Part shown: positions 41,346 through 55,000 of the stretch, piece by piece
Position numbering within the stretch: position 1 is the stretch's first letter
Layout of the letters: each line of letters opens with the position of its first letter
Translations under genes and position numbers: made by a program
Assembly: GCA_018398805.1 (NCBI GenBank)
Contig: JAGFBZ010000289.1
Location: 2,621,001-2,685,000 of the forward strand
Direction of reading: 5' to 3'
DNA from: Hirundichthys speculiger
Lineage: Eukaryota; Chordata; Actinopteri; Beloniformes; Exocoetidae
DNA length: 64,000 nucleotides
The notes under the pieces: generated by a model
What the model saw: the letters and a program-made list of their open reading frames with translations, nothing else
Database searches by the model: none
What the model was told of the DNA's origin: nothing

Positions 41346-43597
41346 AAGGAGAACTAAATAAACATGAAACAGATTCTGAAGTTTAAGCTGACCCCCCTGA
41401 CCCCCAAACCTCAAGAATATATCAAATAAATGGTACAAGTTTGAGAACACATGACATGCCAAAGGATCGACATTATTCCATTAATTAATCTAATGTACAA
41501 TTGACATAGATGAACCACTAAATCAGTGGTTCTCAATTATTTTCTGCTGATCAGCTGATCACTATGCACAAGAAGCTGGGGAGAGCCTTGAGGAAAGTTC
41601 ATGATAAAGGATGGTTCTGCTGATGTTTTGTTTCAAATAACAGTGGATGTGATATGATCAAATAATTTCTTACCCTACCTTTAAGTTAAAAAAACAGAAA
41701 AGGGGGTGGGCACTACTCTTCAGATACTTTTATGTGCACTGTAAAGTTCAGATATTTCAGTTTAGGGTGGCAGAGTACATCAGTACTGACAATATCAACT
41801 GAGATCAAATATGTTAAATATGTGCTAAAATTCACCTCGTCTACACGTAATTGTTCCCACTGCATGCACTTATTCTGAGCTAAGTTAGTTTGCCAAACCA
41901 GAGATAAGAATGTGTTAAAGCTGAAGATTATTTTTAGTCATAGACAATAAGAATTATTCTAGTTTATTTTCCAGGCTTCTTTATCTGTGGAGATAAAATC
42001 ATTTTTGAGAATCTTCACAACTACAAAAATAGTTGGGGTTATATCCTAACAGCCCTCAGTGAAGCAAAACACAACACACAATGAACAATGATTTGACATA
42101 TAGGGTAAATATTCTTTCTTGTAATTGTAACCAGAAAAAGTAGCATTGTGCAAAAGTGCTTGAGGGGAAAAAAATGAAATATTTGCAGATTCTGGGAGGG
42201 CTGCTCAAATATAATGTTTGATGAATTGTGATTTTTGAACGGTTGCAGCAGTTAAATTCCAACATGACATCTCTCCTACAGTATAGCCTTGAAACATAAA
42301 CAGGGACTGACTGTGAGTAGCTCTCTCCATGTAAGGATATGCAGCAGTGGGAGTCGGTGTGTTTGTAAAGCTGCTCTATGTAGAATATCAGTCTGACATT
42401 CTTTCTGTCGGGGAAATAAATATTTTCTGAGCAAGACGCTGTGTTTACCTAAATCCACTTCAAGTCTCCGGAACTAGGTATTCGTTTAAGCATTTGTGAT
42501 GCTCTCCCTGTCTGCTGTCCCATGCAGCAGCCTTTCATCTAAACATTCCAGTCCAACTCTAAGACACATGCGTGCAAACCAGTCCGCCTCAGCGCGCTCA
42601 TCCTGGACACACAACAAATGAGGGTAAATGCAAGGAAAAGCTGCTCGACCAAGCGCTGACCCCGGGTGATTCTCGAGAAATGGAAACTTTCCAACTGAGA
42701 TGAGTATCTGCAGTCTGTTGAGATTTCTTGAATTTCCTGACAAAGCTTGCAGTTCACAGTCTCTGCGGTGTCGGCGAGGTGAGTAGACTGCACTTTCTTT
42801 TAACTTTGCTGAAGCAATGTAGAATTGTTTAATGTGACAGATAGACACCTATAATTATCACACCATTAATTCCAAACTTTTCTCTACATTTTAAATGTTT
42901 TGAAAGTCTGTGTATGAAGATTCTTTATCTTGTGCACTGTTTTTTTTCATGATACTGAATCAAAGTACATTTTTTTCCTCTGCAATGAAGGCAGAATCTC
43001 TACTTTCTGAATGTGACATGTTATATAAACTGTTTGACATGATATATAAACTGCTTCAGGAAATTCTCACTAAATTACAAGTGTCTAAGTTTCAACCTCA
43101 GTGGTTCCTTATGCTACTAATAAAGCTACTCTATGTAGTAAATATCACTTCTGACCACATGGGAGAAGCATATTAAAAGAAGATTCTTGTGTTATCCCCT
43201 GAAATTAGGACACAACGAATTGCCCCTCTAGTGCGACAAAGTTGTATTACAACATGCGCTGAACGATCCCGACTCAACAGTTTGGCATTGTCAGTGGCAT
43301 TTCTGTCAAAACATCTATAGTTAAATCTATAGTTCCCCCAAAGTGGTCCGAAGTTCAATTGCATTTTTTTTTTTTTGTAATTGTTTTTTAAGTTATCTAA
43401 TGGTGGTTTTAATGTAGCTTGTGGTGTTAGGAAAGACCAGAATCCAATGTGATTTTTATGATAAAGAAGCAGAAAGGACATTATGTTAAAATATGAATCT
43501 CTGGGCTGCTGTGTAGAGCAGTGATTTAAACAGGCTACTCATGTTCGGATTGTGTGCACATATATATATATATACTTTGATGAAACATTAGCAGTTT

Positions 43598-43800
43598 CCA
43601 GTCTCTACTATCAGCAAAAATCCGACTACAGTAACTTGGGACTCCTCTCCTGGTTGTCTCTTGTGACAACTGTGTAGTGCTTTCCAGTTTGTCACACCTC
43701 AACAAAGATGAAACTAGCTCGCAGAGCTACAGACTGGACATTGTGGCAGAGGCAACAAAGACTCAAGAAAGAAAGTAAATCTTGGACAGCGTTGTAAAAC
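43598..43800. repeat. dispersed repeat family X, copy 2
   Basis: Same-orientation, diverged relative of 18320-18570, sharing TCTACTATCAG, GAAACTAGCT, CTGGACATTGTGGCAGAGGC, GACTCAAGAAAG and ACAGCGTTGTAAAA in the same order. Confidence 0.6.
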
Positions 43801-46057
43801 CTGCATGTCTATAAAGAGGCCTACAAGGCTAAAACAACAACAACAACAACAACAAAAAACACAGTTCTTTTGTGTTGCTTTAATAGTTTAATGTTAGCCA
43901 GAATAAGTGGAACAAGTTTCATCCACTCAGCTGTTTTCAGCTAAACTTGTTGGGTTTCAAATCTTTTTAGGAACCAACATAAAGTTGTAAGTGAATCTAC
44001 TTATAGAGAAGAAGAAATGAGGAAAAGAACATTTATAAGAAAAAGTTATTTTAACCTTCTACTTTTATATAAAAATATTCTGATCATAGTAAGGCTTTGC
44101 ATCAGGCAAATTCAACCTCAGTGGACCAACATGCACTTTTTTTTCATCATGCTATCATTAATTTAAAAGAAAAAGGAAAAAAACATTGAAGCACAACAGA
44201 GGTTTATAAATCTGTATGGATTTGTGAACTATTCACTAAAGTGTTCATAGAGATGCCAGACACTCAAATCCATCAAGTGGTTCCTTAGAAATGGCCTTCA
44301 GCTCACACCCACAGCTTAGCAACTCAACAACATAGAGCCCCCACTGAAAAGGTTGACTGATGCAAACAAATCCAATACAGTTATATGTGAAAGGAATTTA
44401 TATATTTAGTGGCATTTATATCAAATAAAAATGTTCCATAGTTTGGCACCTGAAAAACTGCATAGAAGTGCCTTAATGTGCCAGACGTGTGCCAAAATGG
44501 TCATTTTGGAAAGTTGCTGTAAACATTCCTCCTCAAAAAGATTTCAAAAAACTTAGATAATACAAAAATCAGTCTTGATACAATAAAAGGTGAAATGTGT
44601 GTTTGGGTTCTCTCTACACAAATCCAAAGAGATATGCACTGTAAAATTCTGTATCTATTTTTTAGACCATTATAATATTTTTATTTTTGCTGTGGTCCAT
44701 CTTCTCTTATTCTGGTCTGCTAATATGTTTACTTAATGAACTTAATGAAAGAGTTGTAAACTCACACATATTACCTTCATTTTGTTAAAAGTAAATTCAT
44801 ATCCATACGTTTCAAGCGAGAATCTCAATAGTAGGTCTTGTTAGGAAGGGGTTATGACAGAAGAGGCTTTCACATGGAAATCTTCTGAATAAACCATACA
44901 AGGTCAATCTTCGTCTTCTTGTGCTTCCATGGATTTTAACATTTCACATGGTCATTGAAGCCTGTAGGGTCTGACGTGTAGTTCTTGGATGTTTTCATAT
45001 TACTTTGATCATTACATGGTCATTGGGGTCAGTTTGCTGGGAGGTCCACGCCTCAGAAGACATGTCTTGAATGATTTACACTTGAGCATAATCTTTTTTT
45101 TTTACTGTATAACATTGAACTCTGAATTGTTTAGAAGTAGTTTTATGACCATTTCCAGATTTATTTGCAGCACCAATTGCTTCTTTCCCTCTTGGCATTA
45201 TGTTAATTCATACTTGAATACTCCTGACCAGAACACTATCAACACATCTGTTTTATAGAAGTCTGCACACCTGCTGAACATCAAAGGGGCCAGCGGGATG
45301 AATTGGTTTTGTGAATGTTAGGTTCACTCATCTGCTCACTGTGATATCATGGTATATTTAGTCTTTCACACAAAAAAACATTTACATTTTCTTTTTAATG
45401 TATGGCCCTGTTAATGTTCACTTTAACAAGCTGTCCACAGTTTTAAGATAACCATGTAACAAATTCCTTGCCAAGCTGACTTCACTTCTGAGTGTTCACA
45501 GCAGTCAGATGCTTGTTTGGCTCGAAAGAGTTACTTTCTCAGAAGCATATCCCGATATTTGGAACTTTGACTGCATTTGATACTACCAAGGAACTTTATA
45601 CAATTACCTTGTGGCTTATTCGTGTGTTGTTTGTTGATGTTGGCTCACACAGTAGAAACTGCTTCCAATAAAACGTTCTCTTATCTGCTGTTATCAGGCA
45701 GTAATACTCTTCCAGGTGGAGACTTCCTCTCACAAAATCTCATGTGATTTAGGAATTACTGCTGTGTAGTCTGGTATCACCAGACAGAATGCAACAAAAA
45801 TAATTTACATATAAATGTTGCTAGCTTCTTCCACACAGTGTGACATTTCACTGAAATTGTTAGAAACAACGATAAATTTTCCCCAGCTCTGTGGAGACGC
45901 CTCCTGCAAAGACTCACTTCTCTGACAGCTTCTTCCCGTATTTAATAAAGGCAGCTCTGACCTCAAAAAGTGAGCTTTAACAAGTTTTCTATTAACGTCC
46001 CCTTCCCCCCCTCGCGTGCACACCCACGCGTCTGTGCATTTGTGTGTTGCAGGAAAA

Positions 46058-49000
46058 ATGACAGTGATTTCAGGACTCATCTTTCTGAGCGTGCTTCAGG
46101 CTGTTGTACCTCAACGGATGACACACGCGCCCGGGGACCCAGACCAATACCTGGACGAGGTGACAGTCCAGAGCCAACACCACCTCCATTCCCACCTTGG
46201 CCCATACCAAAACCTCAAGGTTGTGAGAGTGAGTTGTTCTAGATTAATAAAATGTAATCTGAATGACAAGCTATTTGAATTTGCCTGATGGGAGTCAGTG
46301 TCTTTTTAATTTATATTCATAAGTCAGTGATAGAAGTATTCAGCAGGAAATGGGATAAAAAGTGCAGAAAGAGTTAACATGTTGAGTATAACTCAAGTCA
46401 AGTAAAGATACCTTATGGACAAAGAGGAATTAAAATTCTTTACTTAAAGGGAGGGTAAGTGATTCTAGATGATTTCTAACCCACAACACTTTTGCCACAT
46501 TGAACGAATGTCTCCTTACCATCTGGTCTTCATACACAGCCCTGGATCCGTAAACTAGAAACGGAGGCAGCCTCCAACCGAGCATTCACATGACGTCACA
46601 ACAAGCCTCCCGCCATTTTGTGCGTCAAGCAATTCATTCATGAACACCGTATGCACATAGTGTGTAGTAAGAATGTTACTTACATTCTGCTTTAAACCAA
46701 GTTTTTTGTGGCTGAAATCACATTTAAAATTGTTAAAATGCCACATACATGCATGTTCATGGCTCCAAGAACAGATCAGATCGATCAGTAAAACAAGGTC
46801 TCTGCAGATTCTCTAAAATTCAAGTACATGAAGGATTAAAGACCAAAGATCTTGATCTTGATGTCACCAAGAAACCATTATCACGCAAGTAAACAACAGA
46901 TGTATGTTCTGACCGTTTCATCAAAGGCAGGATTGATAATTTCAGTGCCAACAATTTTGAATCTCAATTTAATGTTTCTTAAATCAAACTGGGATAGATT
47001 ACCAGACAGACATCACTATTTAACTGTGAAATTAATTTCAACAAAACAACCACGATATGTCCTGCTGCCCAAATATTACCCACATCCTTCACCCAGACAC
47101 ATAAAATGATTGTAAGTCTCCAGAGATGTCTGGGTACGACAAGTTGTGTAAAGGCCCATTTATACTCGTTTGAAACAGATATGGAGACGGACAGAGCCTT
47201 CTGTCTGTCTCCTGCTCTGATTTTGTCCTTGTTTTAGTACGTAGCTGCGATTTTTGACATTACAGATGAAAGGGAGCGATACAGCCAAAATTCGTGGGGG
47301 CAGTAGTGAGCTTTGTGAGTCAATTGTTAACCAAATACAAGAAAACATAAAAGAAGAAATTTTGATTAAAAATGGCGGAAAACAGCTGTGCGAACTTGTA
47401 CAAAATTGTATACATTTATATGATGTTACAACTCTGCGGCATGAAGGAGACCATCAATTGTTCTCGCTGACATCTAACATTGAAAATGACATTTGTCGTC
47501 AATTTAGCTCATGGGTAAATTTAGGGAAAAGAACTCCCTGTTAATGTACCAACTTTCATTTAGTGGTCTCACACACCACCACCATTTACACCACTGTTTT
47601 TGTTTTCGACCCTGGAGTCACGCAAACATCACAACCTCCTCAACACTTGCCATGTTTTATGATGTCAGTAACTTCACTGGCCACTGCCCCCTGGTGGATG
47701 TGTTGCTAAACAACCATACAAACACAACTACCACACATTGCAACTCATACACTGATGTACAAATGGTAAATGGACTGCACTTTCTAGACACCAACATGGT
47801 GCCCCCAAAGCTCTTTACATCGGCCTCTCATTCACACATTCACCCACCAGTAGGCAGCTGCTGCCAGGCCCACTGCGGGCAAGTGAGGGTACAGTGTCTT
47901 GCCCAAGGACACTTTGGCATGTGGACAGTTGAAGGGATCAAACCCCCAACCGTAAAGTGACGGGACAATCCGCTCTACCACTGAGCTACAGGTACCCAAG
48001 GAACTATTTACTGGGGTGTTGTGGTTGAGCCATGTGGTTTAATAGTTCTGACTGCTTGGCTCCATCACTCACAAATATAAAAGTTAGATTTAAACAACTC
48101 AGATATTTACAACCAAAAGAACATCATTATGTTTCATTATCATTTCCTGAATTTGTAAATGAAAGTCCTTATTACAGAGTCTGTCATACAGTACAGGAGT
48201 GCACATCCACACAACTGCTGCATAATTGGTGTTATTAGATCAGCTCCCAGAAAGCTCATCCTCAGCTGAGGTTTATCATGTTATTTTACTGTTGTAAGAA
48301 AAATCATTCAGATTCTCAAACATTCCTCCTCTAGTCATGTTTCAGGTCTCCATGGAGTTTTAAGAAACAGCAACTTCATTTTGGCATCCATTCACACCTC
48401 TGCTTTTGCCTTAATGGACAATTAATTTAAAGTCAACGCTGCTGTGAAGTTATTTACACTTTTGTTAATGTCCCTTCCGTCAGGGATCATCGACTGTCCC
48501 ATCAAGCTGTTTTTCACCATTGACACCTCAGAGACCATTGCCCTACAAGAGCCCCCACCAGGTAGCTTGGTGGAAAGCATCAAGGAGTTCACAAGGAAGT
48601 TCGCTGGCAAGCTAGCTGATGAGGAGTACAGGGGCAAAATTCAGATCACCTGGTCCATCGGTGGCCTGCACTTCTCCGAAACCCAGGTCGTCTTCAGCGA
48701 GTTCACGACGAAAGAGAACTTCATCAGAAACCTCGGTCGGATCAAATACTTAGGCAAAGGCACCCACACTGACTGTGCCCTCAAAAACATGACTCATCAC
48801 ATGACCCAACACTACAGAGGGACACGGTCCGTCCTCTTCTCTGTGGTCATCACTGACGGACACGTGACGAGTAACCCATGCCAGGGCATTAAAGTCATGG
48901 TCGAAAACGCTCGAGAGCAAGGGATCCGCATTTTCTCAGTGGCAGCGTCCAGGAGGGTCGATAAACTGGGGTTGAGGGAGATCGCCAGCTCTTTCACAGA

Positions 49001-52000
49001 ACTGTACCGTGACGACTACATAGTCATGGAGATCATTGACGGAAAAGCAACACTAAGCACTAAATCCATTGACCGGATCATAAAAGCCATGGTGATCTGA
49101 GATTCTTCTCTGTACTTAAGATGCTAGTTAAGAATTGAATTTCATTCATTTTACTACCAGACACTTACTGTTGGTTTTGCTTTGCAGAAATATCAAGCAT
49201 ATTTGCAGGTGAGAACAATTTCTGTATGTGAAAGTTATTTAAGAGGAACAGACAGCCTTGAAATGATAACACTCAAAAGTAAACTAGAATATTTCAGAAC
49301 AACATCCTTCGTAAAAATGTTTAATAAAAAAAAGGCACATTGGCACATTCTCTTTTAAAAAGTGTATCAGTCTGGCATACTTTCACTATTTTTTATACAA
49401 GACCACATTCAACATCGTGTTTCTTTTTTTTGTCTTCATGCTTGTAGTGCTATAAACCTGTATGCTATGAGACTCCTGGGACCCCAGGAGAAAAAGGACG
49501 CCGAGGTCAAAAAGTGAGTTTTTAAAGTCTTTGACAATTTTTTTTTCAAGTTATCTTTGTGTTTGTGTTTGCTTGTTTTGTTGAGATGTCAGAACTTCTG
49601 CTTATTTTTAGGGCCTAAAAGGAGACAGAGGCAAAAATGGACCAAAAGGTGAAAAGGGTAGATGGGTGCGTGGAAATTATTTCTATACACTCAAGACATA
49701 GTTGCACTGAGTATTTTATCAAAATATATATTATATTGTACGTTCCTGCTGAATGTGTTTTTCTGTTTCAGGGGGATCCTGGGATTGAAGGTCCAATTGG
49801 ACCAGCTGGCCTAAAGGTTTGATGAAGTCCTGTAGGTAATGATTATTACAGAAGGTGGAACTTTCTTTTATCTTATTCATTTGTGCCTCTTTGCTTTTGC
49901 TCAGGGAAAAGCTGGTTCTAAAGGTGACAAGGTGAGAGCTCAGTCTTCCTGCTTTTTTGTTTATCCCTTGTATCAAATTAGATGCCGTTGGTATTAATGA
50001 GTTTGATTTATCTCAACAGGGTGAAATAGGATTTAGTGGAGGAAAGGTATGTTTACATTTCCGTGATATGTGTGTGTATATTTTGCTTTTATACTTGGTT
50101 GTGGATCCAACAGCGTTAAGCTAATTTGGTTGTTGCACCCGTATCTCAAAAACCCAGGGTGAGGCAGGTGGGCCTGGCAAGACCGGGACCGACGGACAAA
50201 AGGTGAGCGCTTATACTAAGATGTGGCCTGCAGCCCTGATATGTTCAATATACTGGTGACACAAAAATGTCCCCGTGAAACTTTCAGGGTAAAATTGGAC
50301 GAATCGGAGCACCTGGTTGTAAAGGTGATCCAGGCGACAAGGTATTTACGGTTCTTTTTTTCTGAACTAGTTTGCACATTATTCTCAGGGGGCAGCGCTC
50401 ACTTTACCACAGAACAAAATAACAAGGTGTAATATTTTGGTCAAAGTAGTGTCACTTTAAAACTGACATTTTTCTCATCATTTCAAACTTTTCTTGTTTG
50501 CTGGATCACTGACTCGTTGTCTTTGTCTCTAAAAGGGACCAGATGGCTACCAAGGAGAAGTTGGTGACCCTGGGCCACATGGAAACAAAGGAGATAAGGT
50601 ATGAATCAAATAGATTTTAAGAGAGGGAGTGAGTTAAACCGAAGACAGAGTTGAGCCAAAAGGCTCCATTTACTGGTCAACTATATTCCTACCCCTTCAC
50701 CTACAATCATCAGCTGTGGAAAGATCGCAAATACAAGCATCTGAAACGAGTTTTCCCGGCATCGTGGCTCGACTCTCCCTTAGAGATAGGGTGAGAGGCT
50801 CGGTGATGCAGGAGAGACTTGGACTAGAGCCGCTAATATAAGGTTCTTACCCCAGTTTTTATTTCAAACTGTTTACATTATGACAGTGGCAGATTCAGCC
50901 TTCAGTGAAAGAGGCAGTGAATTCAAGTTTGGAAACAGGGAGTTTGAGTTTTGCATTTTGAGAGAAAGGAGGCTGCCCAGTCAGAGTACTTTAATATAAG
51001 ATATACAGGTGATAAACTCTACAACGTCAGAACCAAGTTGTGGAACCTGATAAATCCACATTAGCGCTCTAACATGTGACCGTCTTAATGTTGGTAGCTT
51101 CAAAACCTTCTTCTGCTCCAGCAGGGAGACATGTTGTACTCTGACATCTAAATCAGTTTTTGTGTTCCATAATTATAGCGAGTGTTGACAAGTACAATCC
51201 AAATGGAAACTGCATCTTCTGACAAACTACATTTGTTTTTATTGTTTATTCCTATTTTGATGTAACCCTTCAGATGTACAAGCTTGGTAGCCGTTTCAGT
51301 CGTGCTTCTGCCATCGTCTTCAGCTGTGACTTTGTAGATTCAGAGCAGAGGTGTCAGACTGTATTTCGTCCCTGCCCACATCAGCATCACGGTTAGTCCC
51401 AAAGGGGCCGCTCGTACAGCAACTGCAAGACTGCTTAAATGTATCTACTTTTTTTTATCATATTACATAATTGCCTTAGCATTTACATATACGTTCATCA
51501 ATAGTTAAATACAGGTGATGTGAGGCAGACACTTGACAGACAGTTCTGCCTTTAAAAAAAAAAGGACTGGCTTGTCTCCATTAGGCATAGGACGTATATT
51601 ACTTTTAGTCACTGCCAAGGTGCAGGTAACGATATCAAGATGTATTATGACGCATAATGGTCCTCTAAAATAGCATAGAGTTATATAGTAATTACATAAT
51701 TATCTTTGCATGTTCTCAGGGACCAGATTTGGCCAACGGGGCCTTGAGTTTGACACATCTGATTTCGAGAGAGCATATGACAGAGTGCCGAGAAAGGAAT
51801 TGTGTTATTGGGCGAGGGAGTGTGGGGTGACAGAAAATTATGTTCGAGTTCTACAGGACATGCATGAGGGCAGCATGGCGGTGGAGAGGATGTGGAGTGA
51901 AGAGAGTCTAGATTTGTCTGCGATGGAAGAGGAGCAGCAAGAGTAAAGGAAGAGATTTACAAGACGGTTGTGAGACCGGCCCTTCTCTATGGCTTGAAGA

Positions 52001-55000
52001 CGGTGGTAGTGACCAAGAGACAGGATGTGGAGCTAGAGGCCATGGAGTTGCAAATGTTAGGATTTTCTTTGGGAGCGACAAAAAAAAAGGGAGATGGAAA
52101 GATTTAAGAATGAGCATATCAGAGGATCAGCCAGATTTAGATGACTTGGGGATAAAGTAAGAGAGAGGCTATATTGAGATAGTTTGTTAACATAAAGGAT
52201 ACAGAGGAGGAAGGATGCTTCCAGAGATGGAGCTGCCAGACTGGTTAAAAAGAGGGAGACCAAAGAGGATATTTCTGGATGTGGTGAAAAAAGATAACTT
52301 TCAAGAGGAAGACAGAGAAGACAGGGGAGATGGAAACAGGTTATCGGCTGTGGCAACCCCTAAAGGGAATGATGGAAATGCTGCTTATATTGCTTATTAT
52401 AGCCTGAACTATGAAAGTGGGCAAACAATAGCTCGGACTGATAATTACTATCAATCTATTGATGAACTGCCAATTTAACACCAATTAAAGTCTGATACTG
52501 ACAGATTGAACCTGACATACTGAATATGCATCATATTCTGGACATATATGCTCCTTTAATGCACTTTTACTGCTGATTACTGAACATCTCTAAAATGTAT
52601 ATGCATATGTATTATGTAACACTATGTTCTAAGTGTAAATGTGTTGATTAATATCCCCAATTATGTGTCTTTGCTTTGTTTGTCTGTGCTGTTTTAGGGT
52701 GACCCAGGTATCCCGGGAAAGCCAGGCCCTCAAGGTCCTGTGGGTGTGCGAGGGCCAAAGGTAATCTGTAATCTGAAATATAGCAGAGGGGGGGGGGTCT
52801 GTGATTTATATGCGAAATCAGTGACCTGAATCATCATTTCATAGGGAGAAAAAGGACTTCCTGGAAATGAAGGGGGACCCGGAAAAAAGGGGGCTCAGGT
52901 AAAGACCAGGACTTATTTTAAATTGTTTGCACTATGAAGTAAATAAGTGTTAAAAGACTGATTCTTGAAAAAAAATATTTACTCATTTCAGGGGCCTAAA
53001 GGCAGACCTGGACCTAAAGGCAATGTGGTATGGCCCCTTGTAATCCTAAAAGTTATCTTTTTTGAGAGCACAGATGCTCTAAACTAGTTGTAGTTATTTC
53101 TAAATTAGTAAATACTATTTACAACTAATGAACAGGGAAGGAGAGGAGAGCCTGGAAAAAAGGGGCCACCAGGACCTGCTGGGCAAACAGGAGAGAAGGT
53201 AAGTTCAGTAACAATACGATTACGTCGAACACGTCCTTCACGTTGTATTCATGGCTTGGTTCGGGGGTTTTGAAGTAGGTTTGCTGCATTTACAGTTTAA
53301 CCAGCACAGAAAACTTATCCAAACCGAGGTCCAATAATAGCCCAGTTGCAATATGACTTATTGTACTGTACTGTGTAAAGAAAGCAAAAACTGTGAAGAA
53401 GAACACGAGGGAAGAAGAGCTGCTGCAAGTGATCTAAAAAAAAGAAAAAGAAAAAGAAAACCAGATAGCTCTTTTAGAAACTCTGACAAATAGTACTGCA
53501 TTCTGTTGACCCAACAAGACATTTGAATCATCTCTCAATGGGTTTTAACAACCCACCTCCACCAAACCTGTTCTGGTGCCGTTCTGTGTTGCTTTAGATA
53601 ATTTCTCAGGATTCACAGGAGATTTCTTGGCACATTTCCTTTTTATTTCCCAGTTGCTGAGATATTTTATGTTCATTGGACAGTGATTAATGGTGTAGTG
53701 CGAATTCTGACACATTCATTTATTTTTAAGGGAGAACAAGGCCCGCTGGGAGAGAGAGGTCGACCTGGCGAAGATGGATTCAAGGGCGCCAAGGTGAGGA
53801 GATCGCGGTGTGGGTGGATTTGGGCTGGGATGATTCAGCAGCTTCCTCAGAACTCAGTGAGCCCGTGATAGACAACCAGTGCTGGAGCGAAGCCATCGTG
53901 CACCTTTCTGCCCTGCCAAAATAATCTGATTGGAGCCTGTTATCCTAAAAACTATAAGCCTTTTTAAATGATTTGTCCAGTGCGCTGTGTGGGGGCTGGA
54001 GCCAGAATTGTGCACAGTAAGAGCTCTTGTGAACTTTCTTTTTTCATCAGGGAGACCAGGGACTGCCAGGACCGATGGGTCAGCCAGGAGAAACTGGGAT
54101 CCCAGGAGAAAATGTTTGTTGCTCATAACAGCATCAACACCAACTGTACTCAAATAGTTTGAGCTTGTGTTTTTCAGTAAATACATTTTTATCCTCTTTG
54201 TCTACAGGGCAGAGTGGGAGATGCTGGTGATCCCGGACCAAGGGGGGACTCTGGGCCACCAGGCCCACGGGTAAGGAGGGGGAAACCCTTTCTGGTCACT
54301 GTCAGAAAATGCAGTTTACGTCATTTGCTGACCGGCTTTCTTCCTCTAAAGGGTGACAAAGGAAGATCAGGATTCAGCTATCCAGGACCAAGAGGACCTA
54401 CCGTATGGTTTTCCTCCATGTTCCTTCATGCTTTAAAAAGACCCCAAAAAAAAAATGCAAAGTCTCTTTGAGACATGAATTCAGTAACTCTGTGCTTTGC
54501 AGGGAGACAGAGGTGATCCAGGGAAGAGGGGACCCAGAGGGGCCAGAGGTGCATGTGGTGCCAAGGGAGACTCTGGAGGCAAAGGGCCGCCTGGAGAGCC
54601 TGTAAGGAAAATAATGTAGAAAAGTCTTAAATAAAGGTGGAATGTTGGACTGAATTGGACGTAATGACCACATCCATGGAAACTGTGGAGAACATGTTTT
54701 CTACATGTGAGGGTTAGAGAAGTATTCAGATCCAGCCCTCTGATAAAAGTAAAAAAAAAAAAACATTTTGAAGTAGAATCCATGCATTTTTTTTCCAACT
54801 AAAATATCATCAGTATTAGGCATAAACTTAAAATGTTTTGCCGTCATCCTACATTTTTAGGATTGGATTATCTCGCCTCCTGCCTGTGTTGTTCTGAGGT
54901 CCGTCTCCACAGACGGTTATGAACAGTTTGACAGAAATCCACTTGCTTAGTAAGATATCTGTTAAGAAATTCTGCCTCCAAAGCTGTTGCTGTTGGAGTT

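Larger units (their letters stand above)
34530..46050. other. 11.5-kb spacer without supported genes
   Basis: Between marchf4 and col6a2 I find no exon-like frame with splice signals or recognisable protein. Contents: long poly(T) runs (35601-35625, 37441-37469, 38380-38401), a (GCT)n run (36888-36909), (CT)n (36939-36957), (CA)n (39549-39574), (CAA)n (43829-43854), and dispersed repeats listed separately. Enhancers cannot be judged from one sequence. Confidence 0.6.

Noticed and set aside
42486..42848. 120-codon minus-strand frame between marchf4 and col6a2
   Set aside because: No recognisable domain, no splice context and no promoter or poly(A) signal; consistent with chance.
45970..46242. 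Frame starting MSFNKFSINVPF overlapping col6a2 exon 1
   Set aside because: The upstream part lies in the 5' flank or intron; only its end ([15 protein letters not shown]) is real col6a2 coding sequence, so it is not a separate gene.
47860..47990. tRNA-like box (GATCAAACCCCCAACC)
   Set aside because: No acceptor, D-arm or anticodon stem can be folded around it; it is part of an interspersed repeat.
51710..51946. Possible protein-coding gene with AYDRVP motif
   Set aside because: It is a fragment of LINE reverse transcriptase lacking the catalytic DD box, internally deleted.
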